From assembly GCF_009812035.1 (NCBI RefSeq), contig NZ_VZIZ01000008.1:1-49878 (forward strand): DNA of 49,878 nucleotides, written 5' to 3'. Numbering within the stretch: the stretch's first letter is position 1; every line of letters starts with the position of its first letter. Origin of the DNA: Psychrobacter nivimaris. Its GTDB lineage: Bacteria > Pseudomonadota > Gammaproteobacteria > Pseudomonadales > Moraxellaceae. Below the pieces are notes generated by a model, which saw only the letters and a program-made list of their open reading frames with translations, made no database searches and had not been told where the DNA came from. A program made the position numbers and the translations under genes. Below are positions 26,607 to 35,795 of the stretch, piece by piece.

Positions 26607-27632
26607 ATGGCAGAGAAAAACTACTATGACATTTTAGGGGTCAAAAAAGACGCCTCAGACGCTGATATCAAAAAAAAATACCGTAAGCTCGTTCGTCAGT
26701 ATCATCCCGATGTCAGTGATCATCCAGACGCTGATAATAAGATTGCAGAAATAAACAACGCTTACGAAACGATCAGAGATAAAGAAAAGCGCGCTGAATA
26801 TGACGCTATGCTCAATAATCCGTTTGCAGGTCAAGGTAGATCAAGTGGGTTTGGTGGCAATGGGCAAACTGGCGCAGGTCAAGGTGGTTTTCGCTGGGAA
26901 GATATCAAAGATCAGTTTGGCGACGGTGAGGCCTTTGGTGATGGTGGTTTTCGCTTCGATGACATTTTTTCAGCATTTGGTCGCGGCGCACGTGGGTCAA
27001 CTGGGGGACAAACCGGCAGTCACTCTCAAAGCAGCGGCTTCGATCAATTTGGTGGTGGCTTTGGGACGCAAGATAGCAAAGGTCAGGATCAGCATGCCGA
27101 GATTACCGTTGATTTGTCTTCAGTATATAGTGGCGACGACTACAGCATTAAGCTAAACGTCCCTGTTCGTCAGCCCAATGGTAATGTCGACTACGCTAAT
27201 AAAACCCTTAAGATAAAAATCCCTAAAGGCATTACTGACGGTAAGCAAATTCGTTTAGCAGGGCAAGGCGCTGCTGGTAGCAGTAATGGCAAAAATGGCG
27301 ATTTGTTTTTGAAGGTTAAAATTCGTCATGATGCCAATATTCGTATAGAAGGTGCAGACGTTTATCAAACTGTGAATATTGCACCGTGGGAAGCGGCATT
27401 GGGTGAAAAAATCAACGTCAGTACGCCAGCGGGTACGCTTGGTGTGACCATTCCTAAGAACAGTAAGTCCGGTAGCAATTTACGTCTTAAAGGCAAGGGT
27501 ATCCCTGCTAAGCAAGCAGGTGACCTGTATCTAACTCTAAATATTGTCAACCCTGATGTCAGTAGTGATGCGTCGAGACAGGCTTATGAGCAGCTAAAAC
27601 AAGCCTTTGCAGATACCAATATTAGTCGTTAA
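26607..27632 (+). CDS. cbpA: DnaJ-like co-chaperone CbpA
   Basis: CbpA is a DnaJ paralogue that works with DnaK and binds curved DNA in E. coli. The 341-residue product (E. coli 306) has a J domain with HPD at residues 33-35, a Gly/Phe/Gln/Ser-rich linker (about 70-155), no zinc-finger cysteines (which distinguishes it from the DnaJ at 8.5 kb) and two C-terminal barrels ending IVNPDVSSDASRQAYEQLKQAF. The linker is longer than in E. coli. The ATG follows TTTTGGGGAAAATAAC. The cbpM gene is 100 bases downstream and confirms the call. Confidence 0.95.
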   Translation: MAEKNYYDILGVKKDASDADIKKKYRKLVRQYHPDVSDHPDADNKIAEINNAYETIRDKEKRAEYDAMLNNPFAGQGRSSGFGGNGQTGAGQGGFRWEDIKDQFGDGEAFGDGGFRFDDIFSAFGRGARGSTGGQTGSHSQSSGFDQFGGGFGTQDSKGQDQHAEITVDLSSVYSGDDYSIKLNVPVRQPNGNVDYANKTLKIKIPKGITDGKQIRLAGQGAAGSSNGKNGDLFLKVKIRHDANIRIEGADVYQTVNIAPWEAALGEKINVSTPAGTLGVTIPKNSKSGSNLRLKGKGIPAKQAGDLYLTLNIVNPDVSSDASRQAYEQLKQAFADTNISR

Positions 27633-27732
27633 ACAAGATTATGAATAACCGTTACTCATTATTGAAGTAATAAACGAATAGCAGAGATGAACACGATACC
27701 GATGAAATAAAGAGAAAACGAGGATAATAGCT

Positions 27733-28056
27733 ATGAACCACTCGACTGAATTTACAGACATCATCATGAGCTTAGATGAACTGGTCTCTGCCTGTGGCCA
27801 AGAGCGCCAATGGGTCATCGAATTAATCGAAGAAAACATCATTGAGTATGATGTACCAGAGCATGAAAAATTTACTGGTTATCAGCTGACGACAGTGCGC
27901 CGTGCATCGCGACTGAGTCGTGACTTTGAAGCCAGCGTACCAGCAATTGGTTTGATACTTGAGTTGTTAGATGAGGTTGAGCAACTGCGCCAACTCAAAC
28001 GTCAAATAGAGCAGCAAACACCAGTCATCGAAGTCGACATAGACAATCTAAAGTAA
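27733..28056 (+). CDS. cbpM: Chaperone modulator CbpM
   Basis: A 107-residue MerR-like HTH_2-type protein: LDELVSACGQERQWVIELIEENIIEYD, then YQLTTVRRASRLSRDFEASVPAIGLILELLDEVEQLRQLKRQI. In E. coli CbpM binds the CbpA J domain and blocks its co-chaperone and DNA-binding activity. It has the family length (E. coli 101) and lies directly after cbpA. GAGGATAATAGCT precedes the ATG. A shared terminator follows. Confidence 0.92.
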   Translation: MNHSTEFTDIIMSLDELVSACGQERQWVIELIEENIIEYDVPEHEKFTGYQLTTVRRASRLSRDFEASVPAIGLILELLDEVEQLRQLKRQIEQQTPVIEVDIDNLK

Positions 28057-28077
28057 CCAAATAATCAAAATAACACA

Positions 28078-28110
28078 TAAAAAAAGGGCCCTTTAAAGGC
28101 CCTTTTTTAT
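28078..28110. terminator. Bidirectional terminator, cbpM / sstT
   Basis: AAAAAAGGGCC and GGCCCTTTTTT, with CTTTAAA between, form a strong GC stem with T-tracts on both strands between convergent genes. Confidence 0.93.
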
Positions 28111-28136
28111 GTCTATATAAAACACTTCAGCAGAAA

Positions 28137-29339
28137 TTAACGCGAATACGTCGGATCAGCTGCTGCTGTAAATAATACATCAGTAGAAGAGTTCAATGCA
28201 GTCTCAGCTGAATCCTGAATCACACCGATGATAAAGCCAATCGCAACCACTTGCATCGCGATATCATTTGGAATGCTAAATAAGCTAGCAGCGAGTGGAA
28301 TCAATAGTAATGAACCACCAGCAACACCAGAAGCACCGCAAGCACTAATCGTAGCAACCAGACTGAGTAGCAGCGCTGATGCAAACGTCACTTCAATACC
28401 CAACGTATGAGCAGCAGCAAGCGTTAAGACATTAATGGTAATCGCAGCACCAGCCATATTGATCGTGGCACCTAGGGGAATGGTCACCGAATAAGTGTCT
28501 TCATGCAATCTAAGCTTACGGGCAAGATTCATGTTGACTGGAATATTGGCCGCTGAACTACGTGTAAAGAAGGCAGTAATTCCTGATTCGCGCAGACATC
28601 TGAACACGAGTGGATAAGGGTTTTTACCCGTTTTAATAAGGACGATAAGCGGATTGGCAACCAACGCAATGAATAACATACAGCTGATTAATACCATCAA
28701 GATACGTGCGTAGCCTGCCAAAGAAGCAAAGCCTGTCTCCGCAACCGTGCTAGCGACTAGGCCTAAGATACCAAATGGCGCTAAAGCAATAATCCATTTA
28801 ACCACTTGTGAGATGGCATCAGCGAAATCACCGACAACATTACGAGCAGTATCACTGGCTTGGCGCAATGCAAAACCAATAATAATTGCCCATGCTAAGA
28901 TACCAATATAGTTGGCTTCAGCGATTGCATTGATCGGGTTAGCGACCAAGTTCATGAGCAAGTTCGTCAAGACTTCTTTTAGGTCAGCAGGTGGTACTTG
29001 TGCGATATCGGCGTTGATCAAGACCAGCTCAGTCGGGAATAAAAAGCTGGCACCGACTGCTGTTAGCGCTGCCAAAAAAGTACCGAACATGTACATAATA
29101 AGCACCGGCTTTACGTAGACTTCATTGCCACTGCGATGTTGACTAATTGCTGCCATAACCAGAATAAATACTAGGATGGGAGCGACTGCTTTTAGTGCGC
29201 CGACAAAGAGTGTACCAAGCAACCCTATGGCGGTGCCGATACTTGGCGCCAGCCAACCAATCAATACCCCTAATACCAAGCCAATAATAATAAGCGACAC
29301 CAGCCCTATACGCTGATACATCGCAATTAATGAACGCAT
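28137..29339 (-). CDS. sstT: Serine/threonine:Na+ symporter SstT
   Basis: SstT takes up serine and threonine with Na+. The 400-residue product (E. coli 414) is a dicarboxylate/amino acid:cation symporter-family protein with many membrane segments. The re-entrant hairpin serine-rich motif appears as [20 protein letters not shown], followed by [32 protein letters not shown] and the second hairpin [19 protein letters not shown], all typical of SstT. C-terminal [21 protein letters not shown] is the cation/substrate helix. It is a single gene with its own terminator. The gap upstream (29340-29635) holds no gene. Confidence 0.95.
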   Translation of the reverse strand: MRSLIAMYQRIGLVSLIIIGLVLGVLIGWLAPSIGTAIGLLGTLFVGALKAVAPILVFILVMAAISQHRSGNEVYVKPVLIMYMFGTFLAALTAVGASFLFPTELVLINADIAQVPPADLKEVLTNLLMNLVANPINAIAEANYIGILAWAIIIGFALRQASDTARNVVGDFADAISQVVKWIIALAPFGILGLVASTVAETGFASLAGYARILMVLISCMLFIALVANPLIVLIKTGKNPYPLVFRCLRESGITAFFTRSSAANIPVNMNLARKLRLHEDTYSVTIPLGATINMAGAAITINVLTLAAAHTLGIEVTFASALLLSLVATISACGASGVAGGSLLLIPLAASLFSIPNDIAMQVVAIGFIIGVIQDSAETALNSSTDVLFTAAADPTYSR

Positions 29340-29635
29340 CTGTACACCCTCAAGTCCGTTAAAAGTAAGTGAATTGTCACAACAGAAAATCTATCGAAGG
29401 ATGGTAGCATTTTTTGACATATTCGCATACCGCTCATAGCAGCAGCTGCTGTACGCAAATGGAGAGTTAGCAGAGTTATATAATCAGTATAAAAAAGAAT
29501 GCAGCACTTATAGGCAAGGGCTAGCTACTCAGAATACCTCATCAATGAGAGAGTAAAAGTAGTGATATAAGCAGTGATATATAAGGTAGGAAGGGTATTT
29601 CGTTGTAAATGGTGAGGGGACTATAAACGGCAGAG

Positions 29636-30142
29636 CTACACTTTAAAGTGGGTCAGCTCGTAACCTAATTGCTGGTAGGCTTTATATTTATTGCGACCTT
29701 CTTGGGTGCTCGTAGCATCAGGTCGGATCAGCTCAAGGACTCGAGAGGGTTTTGAATTGTTAGTAGCAGCCATAAAATCGTTGACGGGACGTGTCGTTGT
29801 ATTGAGCACGATACCATTAAAATCTGCTGGCATATGATTGCCTAGCAGTACAGGTGCTAATAATTTATGAGTAGCAATGTTGCTATCATCATTACCTCTA
29901 TCATCAGTACCTCTATCATCGGTACTTTTATTGTCATTATCAGAAAGACATTGATGCGGTATAAAACTCGTAGAATCTTGTGACCAAAGTGCCGTATCTA
30001 GATTTGCTAGTAAGGTCTCATCTTCAATTAAAATCAGCAAAGACTGAGCGCTTTTGTTAAGCGCCGTCTGAGTCAGCTGACAAATAAAGCCCAAGAAATC
30101 TTGGGCCTTACTTTCACTTAATACATAAAAACTAATTTTCAT
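29636..30142 (-). CDS. holC: DNA polymerase III chi subunit HolC
   Basis: Chi links the clamp loader to single-strand DNA-binding protein. The 168-residue product (E. coli 147) has the usual N-terminus (ISFYVLSESKAQDFLGFICQLTQTALNKSAQSLLILIEDETLLANLDTALWSQDSTSFIPH) and C-terminal part (APVLLGNHMPADFNGIVLNTT, with a W-x-x-x-SFIPH SSB-contact region). Between them is an added acidic stretch, STDDRGTDDRGNDD, encoded by three 15-base repeats. It starts 7 bases after the pepA stop, the common pepA-holC operon order. Confidence 0.92.
   Translation of the reverse strand: MKISFYVLSESKAQDFLGFICQLTQTALNKSAQSLLILIEDETLLANLDTALWSQDSTSFIPHQCLSDNDNKSTDDRGTDDRGNDDSNIATHKLLAPVLLGNHMPADFNGIVLNTTTRPVNDFMAATNNSKPSRVLELIRPDATSTQEGRNKYKAYQQLGYELTHFKV
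29885..29929. repeat. Three 15-base tandem repeats in holC
   Basis: ATCATCATTACCTCT, ATCATCAGTACCTCT and ATCATCGGTACTTTT stand head to tail in frame, so copy-number change would alter the protein by 5 residues at a time. Confidence 0.85.
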
Positions 30143-30149
30143 AAATGAA

Positions 30150-31805
30150 TTAAGCCATCTCTGCGCTGTTTTTTAAATATTGCATAAACAATGGCACAGG
30201 ACGACCCGTGGCTGCTTTGTCTTTACCTGAGTTCCATGCAGTACCAGCGATGTCTAAATGCGCCCATGCTTGACCTTCTTCAATGAAGCGCGATAAGAAG
30301 CAAGCGGCAGTTACGGCACCAGCACCTTTACCACCAATGTTTTGCATATCGGCGATTGGTGAATCAAGCTGAGCTTGATACTCATCATCTAAAGGCATAT
30401 GCCAAATAAGATCGCCTGATAGGTTGCTGGCATTTTCTAAATCAAACAGAACATCTTCATCATTACTAAATACGGCTGAACGCACATGGCCTAGCGCAAC
30501 CACACAAGCGCCAGTCAAGGTGGCAACATCGATGATGGCTTTTGGCTGATAACGCTGCACATAGCACAAGGTATCTGCTAGTACTAAGCGACCTTCAGCA
30601 TCAGTGTTCAAGATTTCGACTGATTTACCATTCATCGCTTTAACGATATCGCCTGGACGCGTGGCATCACCTGATGGCATGTTTTCAGCACAGGCTAGTG
30701 CACCAACGACGTTGATCGGTAGACGCGCTTCGCACAACGCTTTGATTGTACCAAGTACTGATGCCGAACCACCCATATCAAACTTCATCTCATCCATCGC
30801 CGCACCTGGCTTGATTGAGATACCGCCTGAATCAAAGGTCACGCCTTTACCGACTAATACGATAGGTGCGTTGTCATTGGTTGCTTGTGCATTGTCACTG
30901 CTATTTTTGCTTGCATTTTTAGCTGACTTTTTGGTTGGTAGTTTATCGGCTAATGCCTTTAGGCCACTCACTTTTGCGTTGCTAGTGGTTTGCTCGGTAG
31001 TGCCTGCATTTGAACTAAATTCTGATTTACCACGGTACTCCATGAGCACCAGCTTACCTTCTTTGGTAGAGCCTTGTGCAACGGCCAAGAAGCAATGCAT
31101 ACCTAGCGCTGACATCTCGTCCTCACCTAGTACCTTCACGGTTAATAGGTCAGGATACGTTTTTGCAAGTTCTTGAGCTTGTTCAGCCATATAAGCTGGG
31201 AAGCAGATATTGCCAGGTTCATTGGCTACATCACGAGTGAGGCTCTGACCAGCAAATACTGACTGAGCAAATGCTAGCGCAGGCTGTAGTGACTCATCAG
31301 CTAACAGATAGACATCAGTCAATACAGGAGTCGCTTGCTCAGACTTATACTTGTCAAAGCGGTAGCTTGCTGCCAGTAGATTAAGGGCAAATTGACCAAA
31401 GTGATTTTCTTCCAGTGCATCACCCAAGGCGACAGTGATAGAAGACACACGCTTTTGAGTGCTGCTATAGATAGTATTGGCGATTTTTTGCAGTACGGTG
31501 TTATTGAACTTATCAGTGTTACCTACACCGACCAATAGCAGTTGTACAGGGTTTTGCTTAGTGGTCTTTTTATCACCTGCCAGCGCATAGTCAGCAACAG
31601 TTTCACAGGTAGTACCCTTAAAGTGTGATACTTCAATCAGCTGCTCAATACGAGTGGTATATTCGGCCAGTACAGATTCAGCCAGAATATTTTTCTTGTC
31701 ATCGACTAAAACAACCAGACAAGCATCGTCTTTACTTTTGGCTTCTTTTTTCAGGATTTTCTGCGTATGGGTCTTTGGTAAATGCTGAGATAATTTGATA
31801 TTCAT
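30150..31805 (-). CDS. pepA: Cytosol leucyl aminopeptidase PepA
   Basis: PepA is a hexameric di-metal aminopeptidase; in E. coli it also binds DNA in Xer recombination and carAB control. The 551-residue product (E. coli 503) has RDVANEPGNICFPAYMAEQA, the metal-binding motif VGKGVTFDSGGISIKPGAAMDEMKFDMGG and the signature NTDAEGRLVLAD. An insertion of about 52 low-complexity residues (261-312, Thr/Asn/Ser/Lys-rich) lies just before PIVLVGKG, at the junction of the N-terminal and catalytic domains. AAGGATAACTAT precedes the ATG. holC follows at once. xerD is also in this window, though not adjacent. Confidence 0.96.
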   Translation of the reverse strand: MNIKLSQHLPKTHTQKILKKEAKSKDDACLVVLVDDKKNILAESVLAEYTTRIEQLIEVSHFKGTTCETVADYALAGDKKTTKQNPVQLLLVGVGNTDKFNNTVLQKIANTIYSSTQKRVSSITVALGDALEENHFGQFALNLLAASYRFDKYKSEQATPVLTDVYLLADESLQPALAFAQSVFAGQSLTRDVANEPGNICFPAYMAEQAQELAKTYPDLLTVKVLGEDEMSALGMHCFLAVAQGSTKEGKLVLMEYRGKSEFSSNAGTTEQTTSNAKVSGLKALADKLPTKKSAKNASKNSSDNAQATNDNAPIVLVGKGVTFDSGGISIKPGAAMDEMKFDMGGSASVLGTIKALCEARLPINVVGALACAENMPSGDATRPGDIVKAMNGKSVEILNTDAEGRLVLADTLCYVQRYQPKAIIDVATLTGACVVALGHVRSAVFSNDEDVLFDLENASNLSGDLIWHMPLDDEYQAQLDSPIADMQNIGGKGAGAVTAACFLSRFIEEGQAWAHLDIAGTAWNSGKDKAATGRPVPLFMQYLKNSAEMA

Positions 31806-31866
31806 ATAGTTATCCTTATTAGAGTTATGAAAATTGCAGGATTTGTATGACTGCTTATACCTGTCA

Positions 31867-31890
31867 GATTATTAGATTATTAGATTATTT
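31867..31890. repeat. 8-base tandem repeat upstream of pepA
   Basis: GATTATTA, GATTATTA, GATTATTT in a row in the pepA leader or promoter region, about 62 bases before the start codon. Copy-number variation could affect expression. Confidence 0.8.
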
Positions 31891-32038
31891 GGTCTATCGA
31901 TCAATCACAGTAGTGTAGCATATTGCGATAATCGTGCGCAGTTAGCAAGCCTTAGGTAATACGTTTGAATTATTATGCTGTGCTAACTTACGCTATGGTT
32001 TAGCGGTTACATTATCATTTTTCGATGGTGCCAACATA

Positions 32039-32656
32039 TTAGCCATTGACCAATTCATCGGTCGTTACCATCGCGGCAAATCTGTCTTGTAGTGCGGCCA
32101 TGGCAGTATCATGCATGATTTCAGCGCTTATCGGCTTTCTTGTAGCGCTAGGTAGGTCGCGAGTGGCACAAGCATCATGGCAGACAAAACTATCAAAACC
32201 TAAATCAAATGCGGTGCGGACGCTTGAGCTGACGCACATATGACTCATAAAACCCGCAAAAATAATCTGCTTTTTTTCTGCTGCTGAAATCAATGAGTGT
32301 AATTGCGTATCATAAAAGGCATTCGGATGCTTTTTGACAATCACTGTTTCGCCATCTTGCGGCTGCAATTGCTCGACTATCTCAACATTAGCTGACAAAG
32401 GGTCAAAGACATTGCCATTCTCTGCACCGTGATGGGTAATGTGAAAGATAGGTAGATCTTGCTGACGCGCTTTATCGAGTAGTAGGTGCGCATTGGCGAT
32501 GGCTTTTGCCCCAGAGTCCCCTAATGGCATAGCGCCATCGACATATTCATTTTGATAGTCGATAAGAACAAGCGCGCAATTTGACCAATCAAGCGTATCA
32601 AAAGTACCGCCAGCGAGCTCAAGTAGGGTAGAGGGTGTAGAGGTCGTTTTATTCAT
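32039..32656 (-). CDS. Isochorismatase-family cysteine hydrolase
   Basis: A 205-residue protein of the isochorismatase/nicotinamidase-like fold. The catalytic set is visible: Asp33 in VLIDYQNEYV, Lys108/Lys109 in VIVKKHPNAFYDT, and the nucleophile Cys141 in FAGFMSHMCVSSSVRTAFDLGF with the cis-peptide Gly-Phe-Met region. Members hydrolyse amides or ethers of diverse small molecules; the substrate cannot be told from sequence. It is a single gene divergent from lptF. GGAGAATAATACT precedes the ATG at 32656. Confidence 0.88.
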   Translation of the reverse strand: MNKTTSTPSTLLELAGGTFDTLDWSNCALVLIDYQNEYVDGAMPLGDSGAKAIANAHLLLDKARQQDLPIFHITHHGAENGNVFDPLSANVEIVEQLQPQDGETVIVKKHPNAFYDTQLHSLISAAEKKQIIFAGFMSHMCVSSSVRTAFDLGFDSFVCHDACATRDLPSATRKPISAEIMHDTAMAALQDRFAAMVTTDELVNG

Positions 32657-33131
32657 TAGTATTATTCTCCGTTTGACGATATAAGTATATTTTTCTATCA
32701 GTCAGTCTAGCAATTAATGACAGAGATAAATGTTCGATGATACGAATGACAAACAAACCTTTCTAAAATAAATAAAGCAAAAACTTAGCGCTATAAATAC
32801 TATCAATTCGATGTAATTTGAGGTTTTATTAATTATTCATCCAATATTTGCTATATTCGTTATTTGCTGTCGATAATGCGTTCTCAGCAAGGTGTAGGTA
32901 ATGTTTTCAAACACATTTCACAGCCATTTTTAGGCAAAACATGCTAGCATTAGCGGTTATATTTGTCGCTTGTGTTTATTGAGTATGACTAACCAGTCGC
33001 TCAGTAACGTTTACCGTTATTTGAGTATGTAGATGACCCATATCATGCTGGTGATATGTCGTCGTACGACCTAAATAGTCAATAAGCTCATCATCAATTG
33101 CGCACATACCAACCGTTTAAGAGTACCCATT
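32657..33131. other. Divergent intergenic region upstream of lptF
   Basis: 475 bases without a gene. A possible lptF promoter is TTGCTA at 32848 with GATAAT at 32872 (18-base spacer). Two palindromes lie closer to lptF: CATATCA/TGATATG (33039-33058) and GTCGTACGAC (33061-33070). Confidence 0.4.
33039..33070. promoter_or_regulatory. Paired palindromes upstream of lptF
   Basis: CATATCA-TGCTGG-TGATATG is followed two bases later by the perfect palindrome GTCGTACGAC, 62 bases before the GTG start. Possible operator or leader hairpins; no known regulator motif is recognised. Confidence 0.35.
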
Positions 33132-34466
33132 GTGATATTACGCCGCTACATGACACAACAAGTTGCCTCGACCACTGCCTTAGTGTTGGGGTTTTTGGTA
33201 GTGATGATGCTTGGCGGTCGTTTGATACGCTATTTTGGCATCGCTGCTGAAGGTCGTTTGGACGTCAGCCTACTGTTTACTATCATTGGGTATAACCTAC
33301 CGTATTTTTTAGAGCTCATTTTACCGTTAGCATTCTTTATCGCTTTGATGCTGGTATTTGGTCGCTTGTATGTTGATCAAGAAATGGCAGTGATCAATGC
33401 TAGTGGCGTGTCTCGAGGTCGGCTTGCTCGATTGATGACACCATTAATATTAGCGTTGTTCGTCGGCGAAGCGGCGCTATCTGTCGTTGGTAAGCCTTGG
33501 GGCGTACGCTCGTCTGAGGCTGTGTGGCAGCAGCAAGCATTGACCAGTGCGTTCGACTTGATTCGTCCGAACGAGTTTATCAGTAGCGGTAATTATCATT
33601 TATATGTGGGTAGTCTCAGCGATGATAAGAAAAAGTTGCAAGATGTGATATTGATACAATCAGAACCTGCTAAAAAAGGTGGTGCTGCTGAAGATGTCGA
33701 TGCTAATGTCAATGCTACTAATATGAATAACACGATTGACAGCGAAACAGCTGAACAAATTGGCATCTCTGATATTCCAAAAGATATTATAAGTAGTGGT
33801 GCAAAGGACATCAGCAAAGACACGATCACGTTGGCTAAGCGTGCTGAGCAAGTAGATACTGGCAATAGCGGCGTGACTCAGTTGGATCTGTTCCAAGGAC
33901 GTCGTTACGAAGTCGGCGCAGGCAGTCTGAAATATAATCAAGTCGCTTTTGATCGCTATCGCATCACCTTGACTGAATCTTCACAGGAAGTTATCACCGA
34001 AGACAATATTGAAACGCAAAAGATAGGACCATTGTGGCAGGCCGCCACGAGTAGCTCACCATCAGGCTCTAACAGTGCAATGCGTGCTGCACAAGGTGAG
34101 CTTGGCTATCGTTTGGCGCTACCATGGCTGATGATTATCGCGCCTATGTTGGCCGTGCCACTGGCGCAAGTCCGTCCGCGTCAAGGACGTTGGCTACGCT
34201 TGTTTCCTTCTATCTTATTATTTGTCAGTTGTGCATTAGGTATCATTTCGCTAAAAAACGCAGTGAGCAAAGACAGCATCAGCGTATGGGCATATGCATG
34301 GCTTATTTTAGGATTTATGGCATTGGCGCTTTATATGAATTGGGGTAGCCGTGTGCAACATCGACTGCGCTTTCGCAAACAAGAAAACAGGCTAGCCGCT
34401 GCCGCAACTAGTTCAGTTAGCGACATAGATAATCAGAACAACAGCTCACAAGGAGGGCAGTCTTAA
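33132..34466 (+). CDS. lptF: LPS export permease LptF
   Basis: LptF is one of two permease subunits of the LptB2FG transporter that extracts LPS from the inner membrane. The 444-residue product (E. coli 366) starts MILRRYMTQQ at a GTG; it has three N-terminal helices (about 14-37, 45-76, 97-120), a periplasmic domain and three C-terminal helices. An insertion of about 55 acidic, polar residues (about 178-233) lies in the periplasmic jelly-roll domain, and the C-terminal tail is Asn/Ser-rich. The stop overlaps the lptG start (TAATG), indicating translational coupling. Its ribosome-binding site is poor, so the start could differ by a few codons. Confidence 0.95.
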   Translation: MILRRYMTQQVASTTALVLGFLVVMMLGGRLIRYFGIAAEGRLDVSLLFTIIGYNLPYFLELILPLAFFIALMLVFGRLYVDQEMAVINASGVSRGRLARLMTPLILALFVGEAALSVVGKPWGVRSSEAVWQQQALTSAFDLIRPNEFISSGNYHLYVGSLSDDKKKLQDVILIQSEPAKKGGAAEDVDANVNATNMNNTIDSETAEQIGISDIPKDIISSGAKDISKDTITLAKRAEQVDTGNSGVTQLDLFQGRRYEVGAGSLKYNQVAFDRYRITLTESSQEVITEDNIETQKIGPLWQAATSSSPSGSNSAMRAAQGELGYRLALPWLMIIAPMLAVPLAQVRPRQGRWLRLFPSILLFVSCALGIISLKNAVSKDSISVWAYAWLILGFMALALYMNWGSRVQHRLRFRKQENRLAAAATSSVSDIDNQNNSSQGGQS

Positions 34467-35674
34467 TGCGCTCTTTATTTGCTAAGTCAGCCAAGTCTAA
34501 TCAATTGGCTAAAAAGCCTGCCAATCTAAAAGTCCTCAGTCGTTATGTCAAACTCAACGCTCTATTGGCTATTATCGCTGCCGTTATTGGTTTGTGGGCG
34601 TTGCAGCTGATTTTCTCTTATTTATCAGAGCTTGATTCGTTAGATGATAACTACACCATGGGCGAGGCGCTCAAATATATCTTTTATCGTTCGCCTTACT
34701 TTTTAGAGCAATTTATCCCAACGGGTGCGCTATTGGGTGCTGTCATAGGGTTAGGTTTGCTGGCCAATAAAAGCGAGCTCGTCGTCATGCGCGCGGCTGG
34801 GGTCAGTATTTATCGTATCGTCGGCTGGGTATTGCAGCCCGCTTTGATATTTGTACTATTGGCATTGGCTATCAACCAATTTGTCCTACCGTCTTCTAAC
34901 CAATTAGCGAAACAGATTAATGATGAGGACAGTACCTCACTGGTCACTTCGGTACGCGGCTACTGGACGACACAACCACGATTCGAAACCGCAGAAGATG
35001 GCAGTGCTACACATGATGGTAGCGACGTTTTATATATTGATTATGCTGATGTAGCAGGCAATATTGGCGAAGTGAAACGCTGGCATTTGGATAACAACGG
35101 AAATTTGCAAACCGCTGTCCATGCGGAAGGTGGAAAGTATACTGGCCGTGAACCAATTGATGTGAATAGTGAAAAGCCAAGCGAGCAGTATCGTTACGAG
35201 TGGCAGCTAAATGATATGGTTGAGCTCTCTATCAATCAGGGCTTTGAGAGTAGCCAAGCTATTTCACCATCAGATACGTTAAGCTTACCTTTTGCCCCAG
35301 AGTCTGTCTATCTGCTAACGCGTAAGGCAGAAGATTTGTCATTGACGCAGCTGTATGAGCATCGCACGTTTATGCATCAGCAGGGCAATCGTTCTTTAGA
35401 TCATGAAGTCGCATTTTGGCAAAAGCTACTATCACCATTATCGATATTGTCGCTGGTGATTGTCGCTTGCTCGTTTGTCTTTGGCTCGCTACGGACGCAC
35501 AGCTTAGGCTTGCGTATCGTCGTGGCATTGTTGTTTGGACTACTATTTAGCTATATTCAAGACTTAGTCGGTTTTGTATCGCTAGCCACAGGTTTTTCAC
35601 CAATGCTCATGGTGCTATTGCCGATTATCGGCAGCGCGCTATTGGGTGGATACTTGATAAAACGTCAGATGTAA
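34466..35674 (+). CDS. lptG: LPS export permease LptG
   Basis: LptG partners LptF in LptB2FG. The 402-residue product (E. coli 360) has LKVLSRYVKLNALLAIIAAVIGLWALQLIFSYLSELDSLDDNY (cytosolic start and first helix), three more membrane segments flanking GALLGAVIGLGLLANKSELVVMRAAGVSIYRIVG (the coupling region contacting LptB), a periplasmic domain, and a C-terminal helical part ending GGYLIKRQM. AAGGAGGGCAGTCTTA before the ATG is a strong ribosome-binding site inside the end of lptF. A terminator follows at 35698. An acidic insertion may exist near ETAEDGSATHDGSD but is small. Confidence 0.95.
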   Translation: MRSLFAKSAKSNQLAKKPANLKVLSRYVKLNALLAIIAAVIGLWALQLIFSYLSELDSLDDNYTMGEALKYIFYRSPYFLEQFIPTGALLGAVIGLGLLANKSELVVMRAAGVSIYRIVGWVLQPALIFVLLALAINQFVLPSSNQLAKQINDEDSTSLVTSVRGYWTTQPRFETAEDGSATHDGSDVLYIDYADVAGNIGEVKRWHLDNNGNLQTAVHAEGGKYTGREPIDVNSEKPSEQYRYEWQLNDMVELSINQGFESSQAISPSDTLSLPFAPESVYLLTRKAEDLSLTQLYEHRTFMHQQGNRSLDHEVAFWQKLLSPLSILSLVIVACSFVFGSLRTHSLGLRIVVALLFGLLFSYIQDLVGFVSLATGFSPMLMVLLPIIGSALLGGYLIKRQM

Positions 35675-35697
35675 AAAGACAATTGGTCATACCAAAT

Positions 35698-35732
35698 AAA
35701 AAGCACGCTAAAATTAGATTTAGCGTGCTTTC
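35698..35732. terminator. lptG terminator
   Basis: AAAGCACGCTAAA and TTTAGCGTGCTTT form a stem around a short loop, with T/A tracts on both sides. It also can serve the convergent methyltransferase gene. Confidence 0.9.
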
Positions 35733-35795
35733 TTATGTCGATTTCAATTTAAGCTTCAGTTTAAATGGCTGAAACTCAATCAGGCAAAGCTAAAA

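Noticed and set aside
31860..31900. Tandem repeats as a CRISPR fragment
   Set aside because: The 8-base units are directly adjacent without spacers.
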